Shown: positions 42,274 through 50,941 of the stretch, one piece after another | How positions within the stretch are numbered: position 1 is the first letter of the stretch | Layout of the letters: every line of letters begins with the position of its first letter | Source of the DNA: Planococcus beigongshangi | GTDB taxonomy: Bacteria > Bacillota > Bacilli > Bacillales_A > Planococcaceae | Reading direction: 5' to 3' | Assembly (NCBI RefSeq): GCF_016820495.1 | Contig: NZ_JADHDU010000009.1 | Location: 10,298-74,297, forward strand | DNA length: 64,000 bases | Position numbers and translations under genes: made by a program | Notes under the pieces: model-generated | What the model saw: the letters and a program-made list of their open reading frames with translations, nothing else | What the model was told of the DNA's origin: nothing | Databases searched by the model: none

Positions 42274-43451
42274 TCCGCCTTCTTCCGGGCTCCCGGCAAT
42301 CCGTGATACCGATACAGCAGCAGCGACCTTGCTGCTTCAGGCTTAGAATAGATGAACACCGGCAGTATGAATATTTCCGTATCCCAGAACGAGTGCCCTT
42401 TATATCCCTCCCCGCTCAGCGCTTTTGCTCCGATGCCCATGCGCTCATCATGTGCCGGAGCCATCGCCGCCAAATGATAGATGGCTGAACGGAGCGCCAG
42501 CTGGTCTTCCGGATGTTCACTATCGATTTCGACATCCCCCGTATCCCACACCTGTTCCTGCCAGACCGCCCGGTGTTCTTCCATTGAAAGCTGATAGCCC
42601 TTTTGTTCGAGTTCCTCCAATTCCGTAAGCGCTTTCATTTGAAGGGACTCGAGACTGTATGTTTCGGCAGCAAGTTCTTTGTCCCTGCTTGTATGCACGG
42701 TTGACAGCTTCTCCATTTCAAACCTGTCGTTCGGACCCAGCTCAATACCGAAGACCATCCATACCCTTCGGCGCTCCATATTCCGCTCCGCCTCTGCGGT
42801 GATTTCCTCATCATTGAGCCTGAAACTATGGACGGCAGTATGGACGAAATCAATCCCGCTCTGCGCAGTTGTCTGCGTCAGCTGAATAAATCGATTTTCT
42901 GCAATCCGCTGATGACCTTCCTGGAAATGCTGCACACCTGAATTTGTCATCTGCGCATTGATGCCGCTGCCGATCGATAAATCGACCGCTGCTCCCAAAT
43001 TTGTGATTTCCAGTTGCATGCCGATCAAATGCAGGTTCTTCAATGAAACAAATCGCCTGAAGCAGAATTGAAGCTTTTTCCCTTTCGGGGACGTCCATTT
43101 GAACGAACGCATGAGTTCGGCTTCATTGAGATTCAGCTGTTTTGAATATTGCTCGACCTCCCCAAACTCGAGACTGAAACGTTCCCCGTCAATCCGGATA
43201 TCAAGCTGCGTCGTATCAGCTGCATTCGGCAGTTCAGTCACTTCATTCGGGTCTGCCTGATTAAATGTCCCGTTGATGAAGAGATTCCGCCGCTCACCTA
43301 AATAAGGCTCCTCGTTTGCAGAACGCAGCCCCATGTATCCATTGCCCAAGACCATGACGGCTTCGCTCTTCCCGAGATGATCAGGGGAAAAAGCAGTATC
43401 CGCCACTATCCACTTTCCTGATTTCCCCTGACTAAACGAAAGATCCAGCAT
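42270..43451 (-). pseudogene. GH65 phosphorylase, N-terminal fragment
   Basis: A 393-codon start of a second GH65 phosphorylase: N-terminal beta-sandwich (VLGNGYMGLRSANEEPY, FINGTFN), linker helices and the first part of the catalytic domain (GEGYKGHSFWDTEIFILPVF, LLLYRYHGLPGARKKA). It then stops, about 360 residues short of normal and before the catalytic Glu. Residues 245-393 are homologous to the first 150 residues of the next fragment, so the two come from different paralogues. The ATG at 43451 has AAGGGGG, and a LacI-type palindrome lies about 40 bp upstream. Confidence 0.82.
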
Positions 43452-43487
43452 CACAGATTTCCCCCTTATTGGAGTTGCCTGAGTTTC

Positions 43488-43501
43488 CGAAAACGTTTTA
43501 G
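43488..43501. promoter_or_regulatory. LacI-type palindrome upstream of the GH65 genes
   Basis: The core AAAACGTTTT (43490-43499), in the context CGAAAACGTTTTAG, has the central CG and A/T arms of LacI/CcpA-family operators. It lies about 40 bp before the start of the GH65 N-terminal fragment. It is a poor match to the full cre consensus, so a dedicated MalR-like repressor is more likely than CcpA. Confidence 0.5.
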
Positions 43502-43705
43502 TTTTTCCATAAAAAAGAGAGACGGTCCACTGAGGTTTTTCTTCGACTTTTCGCGCGTCTGTAAACCTTGCCATCTCGCCGTTCTCTTAGTTGATTTTAT
43601 ATTCAGTATTTTCCGTCTATTATAAGTTGTTTCTAGTACAAATTCTTCGTTTTTATTAGTCAATCCTTAATTCCATTTAATGACTACCCGGACAAAAAAA
43701 GAAAA

Positions 43706-43726
43706 GTTGCCGACATTCCCGGCAGC
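43706..43726 (-). terminator. Intrinsic terminator of the 272-aa gene
   Basis: On the minus strand GCTGCCG pairs with CGGCAAC around a 7-nt loop and is followed by a T-rich tail. Confidence 0.75.
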
Positions 43727-43747
43727 CCTTCTTCCTTCTGGATCCAA

Positions 43748-44566
43748 TCACCAGTCCAGACTTTTCAAGCGCGCCACTTCTGCGGCATATCCCAGGCTCT
43801 CCAGCTCCGATAAAATGACCCCTTTCAGCGGCGTCTGATTATCGATCAATCCTGCGTACTGCGCATCCCGGATGAACGCGAGTTTGCTTACAAGCGGGGC
43901 TGATGCCAGAAATCCTTGCGCTTCAGCCACTCCGATATCTGCATTTTCATCTACGGGATACACCGGCAGCTCCTCACCGCTTTCGATTTCTCCCGCAATC
44001 CCGATACTGTCTTTTGTCGGCAGGACGATTTGCTTTCGGCGCGCTTCTTCCGCCGATTCCACAAACTCATAGATACTCCCGACTTTTTTACAGCCCATAT
44101 ATTCCTTCATTTTCGTCAGCACCAAATTTTGCGCTTCCGCGAACTCCGCGGATTCTTCGAAATCGGTTTCCCCTTCTTCCACCATCGATCGATACTGTTC
44201 TTCCGACTCGATCATCATGAAATTAAAGAACATCGTCAAATTCCGGTCACTGTACAGATAGTCGACGAATTCCTTCGGATTGCGCGCCAATATCTTAAGT
44301 GAAGCCGGTGCGTTCATCGGATGCACACAAACGACGAACGCTTCCTCCAAGTCCGTCACCTTCCCAAAATCCGTCAGCAGCCCCACATGGATCCCGTCCA
44401 CACCCGCATCCATAAATGGCAGCACATCATATGGAGTCTGGTCATAAGCCATCGATTCATCCGTCCAGCGCAGGCCGATGCCTTCATCCAACGACAGGCC
44501 TTCTTTCCCTAAATATCCATCAAACTCTTTCAGCTTCTGTAACGTCGGCGGCAAAAACCCCATCAT
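43748..44566 (-). CDS. Hypothetical protein, 272 aa
   Basis: A soluble, acidic protein of about 272 residues without signal peptide or membrane segments. Segments such as FLPPTLQKLKEFDGYLG, IGLRWTDESMAYDQTPYDVLPFMDAGVDGIHVGLLTDFG and VVCVHPMNAPASLKILARNPKEFVDYL resemble the SMI1/KNR4-like or suppressor-of-fused-like fold, but I cannot assign it firmly. Starts at 44572, 44566 and 44563 are all possible; 44566 is best spaced from AAAAGGGG. Monocistronic with terminators on both sides. Confidence 0.75.
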   Translation of the reverse strand: MMGFLPPTLQKLKEFDGYLGKEGLSLDEGIGLRWTDESMAYDQTPYDVLPFMDAGVDGIHVGLLTDFGKVTDLEEAFVVCVHPMNAPASLKILARNPKEFVDYLYSDRNLTMFFNFMMIESEEQYRSMVEEGETDFEESAEFAEAQNLVLTKMKEYMGCKKVGSIYEFVESAEEARRKQIVLPTKDSIGIAGEIESGEELPVYPVDENADIGVAEAQGFLASAPLVSKLAFIRDAQYAGLIDNQTPLKGVILSELESLGYAAEVARLKSLDW

Positions 44567-44642
44567 TCTCATCCCCTTTTTTCTATCATATCTCTTCAAG
44601 CCAATAATAAATACAGCGCTGAAAAATATTTTCCCCATAACA

Positions 44643-44664
44643 AAAACCGCACCAAAAGATGCGG
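44643..44664 (-). terminator. Intrinsic terminator of the yehS-like gene
   Basis: On the minus strand ACCGCAT pairs with GTGCGGT-type sequence and runs into TTTTTG. Confidence 0.8.
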
Positions 44665-44674
44665 TCCGAGTCAT

Positions 44675-45184
44675 TTATTTTCTGTATTTGACGGCAAGGC
44701 CTTTCAGGAAATTGCGCGCATAGCGATCGCCGCATAAACTGTAGTTTTTATGGCCCTGCTTACGCAGTATTCCGCTCAGCTCGCCTTTCGAAACTGTCAC
44801 GCCCGCAAGCTTGAGAATCTCGAGCATATCTTCACTCGTCAATTGCAGCGCAATCTTCACTTTTTTCAACAGCAGGTTCTTCGACGGCTCATTCGTCAGC
44901 GGCGGCGTTCCCGTCTGGCCTTCCTGACGTCCGCGTTTATGAATGATAAAACCGTTCAGAAACGATTCCAGCATCGCATTGTCCACCGGAATATAATCGT
45001 CGTTTGCGCTTTCTGTGAAAATGCTGTCATCTTCCTCTTCATCGCGCTCCGGGGTCTTGGTCAGCACCTTCTGCACATCTTCCTTCGCCAGCTCGATGCC
45101 CCCGAGCTTGAAAATCTCAACCATATCGCTGTTCTTGATATCCAGGGCGTAGCGCAGCCGGATCAAAATATCGTTATTATCCAT
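44675..45184 (-). CDS. DUF1456 protein (YehS-like)
   Basis: A 169-residue soluble protein with two copies of the DUF1456 module: NNDILIRLRYALDIKNSDMVEIFKLGG near the start and LLKKVKIALQLTSEDMLEILKLAGV near residue 100, each followed by a KEDVQKVLTK or KGELSGILRK segment. This is the YehS family, widespread and of unknown function. The ATG at 45184 has GGAGGG upstream. Monocistronic. Confidence 0.92.
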   Translation of the reverse strand: MDNNDILIRLRYALDIKNSDMVEIFKLGGIELAKEDVQKVLTKTPERDEEEDDSIFTESANDDYIPVDNAMLESFLNGFIIHKRGRQEGQTGTPPLTNEPSKNLLLKKVKIALQLTSEDMLEILKLAGVTVSKGELSGILRKQGHKNYSLCGDRYARNFLKGLAVKYRK

Positions 45185-45342
45185 TTCATACCCTCCATTA
45201 TCCAAACGGAATTCCATTTATTCCATCATAACATAAGCAGTCACCGCAAGGCTTTTCCGTCAATTCATAAGCCGTATTCCAACAAGCCCTTCATTATGGA
45301 ATGGATATTAAAAAATGATTTTGTGGAGTCTGCCCGCCAAAA

Positions 45343-45382
45343 TGTCAACCAAGTTGACAATTTTAACGATTGATGCTATCCT
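45343..45382 (+). promoter_or_regulatory. carD-family promoter with palindrome over the -35
   Basis: -35 TTGACA (45354-45359), a 17-bp spacer and -10 TATCCT (45377-45382) form a strong sigma-A promoter. The -35 is inside a palindrome, TGTCAAC-CAA-GTTGACA (45343-45359), which could be a repressor site. The gene starts 38 bp after the -10. Confidence 0.75.
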
Positions 45383-45419
45383 TTACTCAGTGTCAAATAC
45401 GCACCACTAGGAGGACAAT

Positions 45420-45935
45420 ATGTTTAATATTGGGGACCAGATCATTTATTCGACTCACGGCCTTTGTATAATCGATGACATCAGGGAAGAAACGATTGCC
45501 GGTGTCACGAGAAAATATTATCTATTGCATCCAACCGAAAACCACCATCGCATCACAATCCGTACACCGGTGGACAACGATAAAGTCGTCATGCTCAGCC
45601 TGATGAAAAAAGATGCGGCTCTTGATATCATCAAAGCTTTTGAAGAAGCTCCACTCGAATGGGCGGAAAGCCCGAACGCACGATTTAATTATTTCTCTGA
45701 CATTTTGAACACCGGGGACCGCCAAAGCGTTGCCCAGGTAGTCAATACGCTGATGAGAAGAAAGATTGATGCGAAGCTGGAAGGCAAAAATCTTTATGAG
45801 CGCGACCATAAGATCTTGAACAGCGCGCAGTCGATTCTTTTCAAGGAATTGGCGCTGGCACTGGACATTACCTTTGAAGAAGTGAACCAGCTGATTGCCG
45901 GACAGCTCGAGAAAGAGCCGGCATTTATCCATTAA
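45420..45935 (+). CDS. CarD family transcriptional regulator
   Basis: A 171-residue protein with the N-terminal RNA-polymerase-interacting Tudor-like domain (MFNIGDQIIYSTHGLCIIDDI) and a C-terminal helical DNA-binding domain (FNYFSDILNTGDRQSVAQVVNTLMRRK). CarD/CdnL proteins bind the RNA polymerase beta subunit and stabilise open promoter complexes. AGGAGG precedes the ATG at 45420. Expression seems tied to a strong promoter overlapped by a palindrome. A terminator shared with the converging marR gene follows. Confidence 0.92.
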   Translation: MFNIGDQIIYSTHGLCIIDDIREETIAGVTRKYYLLHPTENHHRITIRTPVDNDKVVMLSLMKKDAALDIIKAFEEAPLEWAESPNARFNYFSDILNTGDRQSVAQVVNTLMRRKIDAKLEGKNLYERDHKILNSAQSILFKELALALDITFEEVNQLIAGQLEKEPAFIH

Positions 45936-45943
45936 TATAAATG

Positions 45944-45978
45944 GAACCCCTATTTCACGATGAAATAGGGGTTCTTTT
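45944..45978. terminator. Bidirectional terminator between carD and marR genes
   Basis: A perfect 14-bp stem, GAACCCCTATTTCA with its complement across a 3-nt loop, has a T run on the plus strand. Confidence 0.93.
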
Positions 45979-46411
45979 ATATTTTCCAGTCCTGTTTCAG
46001 AACATCTTTCAAGACGGCAAACCGCTCTTCTCCAACAGCTTCCATAATTCTGTCTTCCAGCTGTTTTTTCAGTGCTTCGTTCTTTTCAAAGCATTCCTCG
46101 CCCAAGCCGGTAAGTCGGATGCATTTGTCTTTCTTATTGTTTTCCACATTGTCGACTGCCACCAGTCCTTTTGCGGAAAGCTGCTTGATGAATTTATGGA
46201 TGGCCTGCCGTGAGATTTCGACATTCCGGTTCACATGGGATATCGTCGGCTGCTTTTTATAAATTTTCGACATGATATACCATTCTGAATTGGAAATGGA
46301 AATTTCACTCTGGTCATTCCATGCTTTTTCTGAAATTTTCCGCACCAGATTATGCCGCTCACTCAATAAATCAATCAAATCCAATTTCTCCAAATCAGCA
46401 TTGGGGTTCAA
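45977..46411 (-). CDS. MarR family transcriptional regulator
   Basis: A 144-residue winged-helix regulator: SNSEWYIMSKIYKKQPTISHVNRNVEISRQAIHKFIKQLSAKGLVAVDNV covers the helix-turn-helix, followed by the wing (NNKKDKCIRLT) and the C-terminal dimerisation helix. A TTG start at 46411 with TTAGGAG upstream is chosen. The ATG at 46429 would leave only about 8 nt of leader after the promoter at 46444-46472. It lies just downstream of a DrrAB-type exporter on the same strand, behind a terminator, so it has its own promoter. It is the obvious candidate regulator of that exporter. Confidence 0.87.
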   Translation of the reverse strand: MNPNADLEKLDLIDLLSERHNLVRKISEKAWNDQSEISISNSEWYIMSKIYKKQPTISHVNRNVEISRQAIHKFIKQLSAKGLVAVDNVENNKKDKCIRLTGLGEECFEKNEALKKQLEDRIMEAVGEERFAVLKDVLKQDWKI

Positions 46412-46443
46412 ACGTGTCACTCCTAACATGATCTCCGAACTTT

Positions 46444-46472
46444 AATATATAGAAAGCCTTCCCGTAAGTCAA
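46444..46472 (-). promoter_or_regulatory. marR promoter
   Basis: On the minus strand -35 TTGACT (46472-46467), a 17-bp spacer and -10 TATATT (46449-46444). Confidence 0.75.
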
Positions 46473-46486
46473 TTTGAGCGATGCAC

Positions 46487-46520
46487 AAAAAACGCCGATT
46501 TCCGGAATCGGAAACCAGCG
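46487..46520 (-). terminator. Intrinsic terminator of the exporter operon
   Basis: On the minus strand CGCTGGTTTCC pairs with GGAAATCGGCG (two G-T wobbles), followed by six T. It separates the permease gene from marR. Confidence 0.78.
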
Positions 46521-46560
46521 TCCATTACCGTCCAGCGATTAACTTTGCAGGCAGGCACTG

Positions 46561-47403
46561 TCATTTCTTGTTGCGGTACAGGTAAATCGTGATGGGCGCA
46601 AATATGGCCGTCATGATCAGCGACACGAACAATACCATGACGACCTGCTGGAATGTCACCGTGCCGTGCATGGCACCCCGCACAGCTGTCGCCAGGATCG
46701 AAATCGGATTGACATCGACAAAGCTTTCCAGCCACGCTGGCAATGTCTTCGGATCCACAAATACATTACTGACGAAAGTCAGGGGAAACAGCACCATGAA
46801 ACTGATCATCATCAGGGCCTTTTCCGAACGGACAATCAAGCCGCAGACGGTCCAGATCCATGACAGGCTGAAAGAAAAAATCAGGATCAACCCGATGGCT
46901 CCCAGTATCCCTGCCATGCCACCTTCCGGCCGGAAGCCGAGCGCATAGCCGAGAATGATCATAATGAAAGATGCTAGGGAATACCGGACCACATCCACCA
47001 GCAGCGAACCGATCAGTGCTGAAGGCAGCCAGATCGGCAGTGTGCGGAACCGGTCAAAAATCCCTTTTCGGATATCGTTGTTCAAATCGATGCCCGTATA
47101 CATCGTGATTTGGGAAACGGTCATCACTAAAATCCCCGGCAGCAGAAACTGAAGGTACTCAGCTGTAGACCCCGCAATTGCCCCGCCGAATAAATATGTG
47201 AACATCAGCAGGAAAATGACAGGAAAAACAGTCACGTCAAACATCTGTTCAGGAACGTGCTTGATCCGCAGCAGTGCCCGGTGAGCAAAAGTCATCGTCG
47301 AAGAAAGCGCACTTGGCGGTTTCGGCCGGGAACTTGAAGCAATCGATTCGTCCAGCCGCAATTCTCTGGCATCCTTTTCTGTCTGCTCGATATAGCCGGT
47401 CAT
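46561..47403 (-). CDS. ABC-2 exporter permease (DrrB type)
   Basis: A 280-residue permease with six membrane segments. Family segments are [23 protein letters not shown]-like [22 protein letters not shown] (the DrrB-type coupling loop), and [29 protein letters not shown]. The first 40 residues are a polar cytosolic tail. It overlaps the ATPase gene by 4 bp and is coupled to it. DrrAB systems export anthracyclines or other hydrophobic drugs; the cargo here is unknown. Confidence 0.92.
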   Translation of the reverse strand: MTGYIEQTEKDARELRLDESIASSSRPKPPSALSSTMTFAHRALLRIKHVPEQMFDVTVFPVIFLLMFTYLFGGAIAGSTAEYLQFLLPGILVMTVSQITMYTGIDLNNDIRKGIFDRFRTLPIWLPSALIGSLLVDVVRYSLASFIMIILGYALGFRPEGGMAGILGAIGLILIFSFSLSWIWTVCGLIVRSEKALMMISFMVLFPLTFVSNVFVDPKTLPAWLESFVDVNPISILATAVRGAMHGTVTFQQVVMVLFVSLIMTAIFAPITIYLYRNKK

Positions 47404-48398
47404 ATGGCCTCCTCCTTATGGTCCGTCTCTTGAGCGGTTCCGTGTCCGGTCAGTTTCAGGAACACTTCATCCAGGCTTGGGCGCCCGAACGAAAAGCTGG
47501 TGACGGCAATCCCCTGCTTCGCCAACTCACCCAGCGCCCCTGCCACCATGAATGAATCGTTCACCTGTGCAGTCAGCGAAGTGGAATCTGCTGCGAACTG
47601 CACATGCACCGAAAGTTTTTCTTCCAGGATCGCCATTGCGCGCGACCGGTCTTCCCCGTTCAGCAACTGGACATTCAATGTCCCGGAACCGACGGACTCC
47701 TTCAACTCACTGCTTGTTCCTTCCGCAATGATTTTCCCCTGGTCGATGACTGCGATGCGGTCAGCCAGCTGATCGGCCTCATCCAGGTACTGGGTCGTCA
47801 GGAGAACCGTAGTCCCCGCTTTCACGAGTGCCCGTATAATGTCCCAAACCTGGTTGCGGCTGCGCGGGTCGAGTCCCGCTGTAGGTTCATCCAAAAATAA
47901 TAGTTCCGGTGTCACTACGATGCTAGCCGCAATATCAACCCTTCTCCGCATACCGCCTGAATAGTTTTTCACTTGCCGTTTTGCCGCGTCCTCCAATCCG
48001 AATGCCCGCAATAATTCCTCAGCCCGCATTTTGGCCTCCCTGCGCGCATAACCCATCAATCGCGCTATCATGACCAGATTCTCCATACCCGTCAAATCTT
48101 CATCGATGGAAGCGTATTGACCGGTCAAACTGATGCGGCTGCGGATTTCATCTCCTTCCCTGTGGAGATCGTGGCCGAAAATTTCGGCCGATCCTCCGTC
48201 CGGCTTCAACAAAGTCGCAAGCAGCCGGATCGTTGTCGTCTTGCCGGCTCCGTTCGGTCCCAAAAATCCATAGACCATTCCTTTTCGTATAGCCAGATCC
48301 ACTCCATCGACTGCCCGGTGCTTCCCGAATATTTTCACGAGTCCGGTTGCTTTGATCGCTAAATCGGCAGTAGATGCCTCATGCATTGCCTCTGCCAC
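47400..48398 (-). CDS. ABC exporter ATPase (DrrA type)
   Basis: A 332-residue ATPase with Walker [10 protein letters not shown], signature [15 protein letters not shown], Walker [13 protein letters not shown], the [20 protein letters not shown] region characteristic of daunorubicin-resistance ATPases (Gln replaces the switch His), and the C-terminal DrrA domain ending in [16 protein letters not shown]. The GTG at 48398 is favoured by the spacing to GGAAAGG; an ATG at 48407 or 48386 is possible. It opens the exporter operon behind a promoter with a palindromic operator. Confidence 0.92.
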   Translation of the reverse strand: MAEAMHEASTADLAIKATGLVKIFGKHRAVDGVDLAIRKGMVYGFLGPNGAGKTTTIRLLATLLKPDGGSAEIFGHDLHREGDEIRSRISLTGQYASIDEDLTGMENLVMIARLMGYARREAKMRAEELLRAFGLEDAAKRQVKNYSGGMRRRVDIAASIVVTPELLFLDEPTAGLDPRSRNQVWDIIRALVKAGTTVLLTTQYLDEADQLADRIAVIDQGKIIAEGTSSELKESVGSGTLNVQLLNGEDRSRAMAILEEKLSVHVQFAADSTSLTAQVNDSFMVAGALGELAKQGIAVTSFSFGRPSLDEVFLKLTGHGTAQETDHKEEAI

Positions 48399-48478
48399 TC
48401 TTCTCATCCTTTCCTGTCAGGGATTGTCTGTGAAAAAGAGAGCTGCTGCTTCATATGTGTTTTTTCACCCAACCAAAA

Positions 48479-48526
48479 GGAACACTTGTTCCCTTCTATT
48501 TTACACCCGTTCGAACTGGATGTAAA
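48479..48526 (-). promoter_or_regulatory. Exporter promoter with palindrome at the start site
   Basis: On the minus strand -35 TTTACA (48526-48521), a 17-bp spacer, -10 TAAAAT (48503-48498), then the palindrome GGAACAAGTGTTCC (48492-48479), which would cover the transcription start. This is a typical place for a MarR-type repressor to block initiation. Confidence 0.7.
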
Positions 48527-48594
48527 CAATATTTACTGATTATTCAATTTATTTTGCCCTTTTTTATTTATAGCCATTATCAATGCATAAAAAA

Positions 48595-48623
48595 ATGCCG
48601 ATCTCCTGTTAAGGAAATCGGCA
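48595..48623 (-). terminator. Intrinsic terminator of the zinc-ribbon gene
   Basis: On the minus strand ATGCCGATTTCC pairs with GGAGATCGGCAT (one mismatch) and is followed by seven T. Confidence 0.88.
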
Positions 48624-48631
48624 TCAGCCAG

Positions 48632-48853
48632 TTACTGTTGGGCACCGCGTGGTTCTCTCGGCGGCTGGCAAACATCACATTTACGCTGGTTGTTCTTATT
48701 GAATTTCGTAAAGGTCTTTTCAAAATTATTGCCGCATGCGCATTTGAACAGCAGTTTCTGGGAAAATCCGTGGTATTCAGTCGACAGCAGTTTACTGTCG
48801 GAGTTCTTCTCTGTGAATTCCCGTATTTTATCGATCGTCCATCGTTTATTCAT
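48632..48853 (-). CDS. Small zinc-ribbon-like protein, 73 aa
   Basis: A 73-residue basic protein with two Cys pairs, CACG near residue 39 and CDVC near residue 60, separated by FEKTFTKFNKNNQRK. This spacing fits a treble-clef or zinc-ribbon finger, and the FKCACGNNFEKTF pattern is like the zinc modules attached to homing endonucleases and phage proteins. AGAGGTG precedes the ATG at 48853. It stands alone with its own terminator. A nucleic-acid-binding role is possible; nothing more can be said. Confidence 0.75.
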   Translation of the reverse strand: MNKRWTIDKIREFTEKNSDSKLLSTEYHGFSQKLLFKCACGNNFEKTFTKFNKNNQRKCDVCQPPREPRGAQQ

Positions 48854-49101
48854 TTGATTGCACCTCTGATTCATATTGATGGGCCTTGGTTTAAAGATTT
48901 CTGAAGTACCCAGGTATTTTATTATAGCATGATTTTTGCACTTTTGCCCGCGCTCTTGTTTTTAGAAATTTCAGACATTTTTACCCTTCTCCTATCAATT
49001 AAGTGCAAAACGTGTTACAATTGTATTATCAACAACTAATACCGCATGGATTCTTTCAGACTTTTATTAGTCACTTTCCATTACCGGAGAGGAGAATCTC
49101 T

Positions 49102-49335
49102 TTGAAGAAAAATCACATTTCAGACCTATTGAGCACGATCTGCCAGTACAATAACGTCCGCATCACACAGACTTTTACACAAGAAGGCAACGACCTGATC
49201 TCGGTGCGCTGTGTGCCCGATACCACCACGTTGGAGCTCACCTTCCTCGAAACCGGTGAAATCGCGCTCTACAACAGCGTGGAAGAAGCGGCAGCCTTCA
49301 TCGACAAACATATAAATCGCATCAAAGTAATCTGA
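49102..49335 (+). CDS. Hypothetical protein, 77 aa
   Basis: A 77-residue cytosolic protein with a helix (SDLLSTICQYNNVRI) followed by beta-like strands (LISVRCVPDTTTLELTFLETGEIALY) and a C-terminal helix (VEEAAAFIDKHINRIKVI). The start is a TTG at 49102, supported by GAGAGGAG at good spacing; no ATG is in a usable position. Unknown family. A second small gene follows 90 bp downstream on the same strand. Confidence 0.68.
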   Translation: MKKNHISDLLSTICQYNNVRITQTFTQEGNDLISVRCVPDTTTLELTFLETGEIALYNSVEEAAAFIDKHINRIKVI

Positions 49336-49423
49336 CTCCCCATAAGCGGGAGTTTTTTTCATTTACATCCCCTTTCGAACATGCCATACTATTAAAAAAT
49401 CCATCAACAAAGGCGGACATCCT

Positions 49424-49636
49424 GTGATTTCTCCCAATTGGTTCCTGACAAATCGGACTCGCTTCAGCGTCATTGACTTCAATGATAAAAAATACATGAT
49501 CTGCTTTTCCAATACCGTAAAGCGCGAGATCATCTTTGTAGAAGACGTAGAAACCGGCAAAAGAGCCTTGCCGATTGCCCGTGAAAAAAATCTGCTCAAT
49601 GAAATACTGATTGAAAAGCTGATTGAAAGGCTTTGA
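49424..49636 (+). CDS. Hypothetical protein, 70 aa
   Basis: A 70-residue protein, beta-rich at the N-terminus (RFSVIDFNDKKYMICFSN, EIIFVEDVETG) and helical at the C-terminus (LNEILIEKLIERL). It starts with GTG at 49424 behind an AAAGGCGG site. No family recognised. It converges on dus through a strong bidirectional terminator. Confidence 0.62.
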   Translation: MISPNWFLTNRTRFSVIDFNDKKYMICFSNTVKREIIFVEDVETGKRALPIAREKNLLNEILIEKLIERL

Positions 49637-49658
49637 CGGAGCACGCCCCGTCATAAAA

Positions 49659-49695
49659 AAATGCGCAATTCCTGAACGTCAGGAATTGCGCATTT
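49659..49695. terminator. Bidirectional terminator between the 70-aa gene and dus
   Basis: A 16-bp perfect stem, AAATGCGCAATTCCTG with its complement across a 5-nt loop, has A and T runs on both sides. Confidence 0.94.
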
Positions 49696-49703
49696 TTATG
49701 TGA

Positions 49704-50696
49704 TTATTGTTTTCCTGCCAATTCCATTTCAACAGAAGCTTCAAACTTATTGAGCAGCTCGCGTACTTCGTCTGTCGTCTCGGTATACATCAATTGATTT
49801 CTCAATTCACCGGCGCCCCGTACTCCTTTTACGTAGATCTTGAAGAAACGGCGCAGCGGCTTGAACGCAATCGGTTCGATGTCGGTCGAATATTTATCAT
49901 GCAGATCCAGGTGCAGACGCAGCAGATCAAACAATTCCTCCGTACTGTGCTCCCGTGCTTCCTTTTCAAAAGCGAACGGATTGTGGAATATCCCGCGTCC
50001 GATCATGACGCCGTCGACACCATACTTCTCTGCAAGCTCCATGCCCGTCTTGTAATCCGGAATATCACCGTTGATCGTCAGCAGCGTATCCGGTGCGATT
50101 TCATCGCGCAATGCCTTGATCTCCGGAATCAATTCCCAGTGAGCCGGCACGGCACTCATTTCCTTTTTCGTCCGAAGATGGATCGACAAGTTCGCGATAT
50201 CCTGCTCCAGCACATGTGTCAGCCAGCCTCTCCACTCATCGATGCTCGTATAGCCGAGGCGCGTCTTGACGCTGACCGGCAAGCCACCCGCTTTCGCCGC
50301 CTGGATGATTTCCGCTGCGTTATCCGGATAATTGATCAGGCCGCTGCCTTTTCCTTTTGCGGCGACGTTCGGCACAGGGCATCCCATATTGATATCGATC
50401 CCTTTGAAGCCCTGTTTCGCCATGCCGATGCTCATCTCGCGGAAATGCTCGGGTTTATTGCCCCAGATATGCGCCACCATCGGCTGTTCATCTTCCGTGA
50501 ACGTCAAACGCCCCCGCACACTGAAAATGCCTTCCGGATGGCAATAGCTCTCCGTATTCGTAAACTCCGTAAAAAACACATCAGGCCGTGCTGCAGCCGC
50601 CACTACATGACGGAACACGACATTCGTCACATCTTCCATCGGCGCCAGCACAAAAAACGGCTTCGGCAGATCCTGCCAAAAATTCTCTTTCAACAT
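49704..50696 (-). CDS. tRNA-dihydrouridine synthase family protein
   Basis: A 330-residue FMN-dependent enzyme that reduces uridine to dihydrouridine in tRNA. Typical segments are [45 protein letters not shown] (with the catalytic-region Cys), [19 protein letters not shown] and [12 protein letters not shown]. It looks like the longer DusC/Dus-C-like subgroup seen in Firmicutes, beside the standard DusB type. The ATG at 50696 has AAAGGATTGG upstream. Monocistronic. Confidence 0.93.
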   Translation of the reverse strand: MLKENFWQDLPKPFFVLAPMEDVTNVVFRHVVAAAARPDVFFTEFTNTESYCHPEGIFSVRGRLTFTEDEQPMVAHIWGNKPEHFREMSIGMAKQGFKGIDINMGCPVPNVAAKGKGSGLINYPDNAAEIIQAAKAGGLPVSVKTRLGYTSIDEWRGWLTHVLEQDIANLSIHLRTKKEMSAVPAHWELIPEIKALRDEIAPDTLLTINGDIPDYKTGMELAEKYGVDGVMIGRGIFHNPFAFEKEAREHSTEELFDLLRLHLDLHDKYSTDIEPIAFKPLRRFFKIYVKGVRGAGELRNQLMYTETTDEVRELLNKFEASVEMELAGKQ

Positions 50697-50941
50697 CCTT
50701 TTCCAATCCTTTCGTTCGTGACTCTCTTGGCATCTATACTTGCATTCGATAAATTCAATATACATTTCAGTCAATCTTAGCCTTATACAGTTTACACGAA
50801 TTGGGCGTCTGTGGAAAGTGAGCTGTTTGCCCGATGGAAAAAGGCAATCCGCCAAGCCATTTTCCTGGCTGGATGGATTGCCTTTTCTTTAATTATTCCC
50901 GACTTTCCTTTAAAAACTTCCAACTCCGGCGAATGTCCCTT

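Noticed and set aside
49707-50780. 357-codon frame opposite dus
   Set aside because: Antisense to the well-recognised Dus protein; composition is unlike a real protein.
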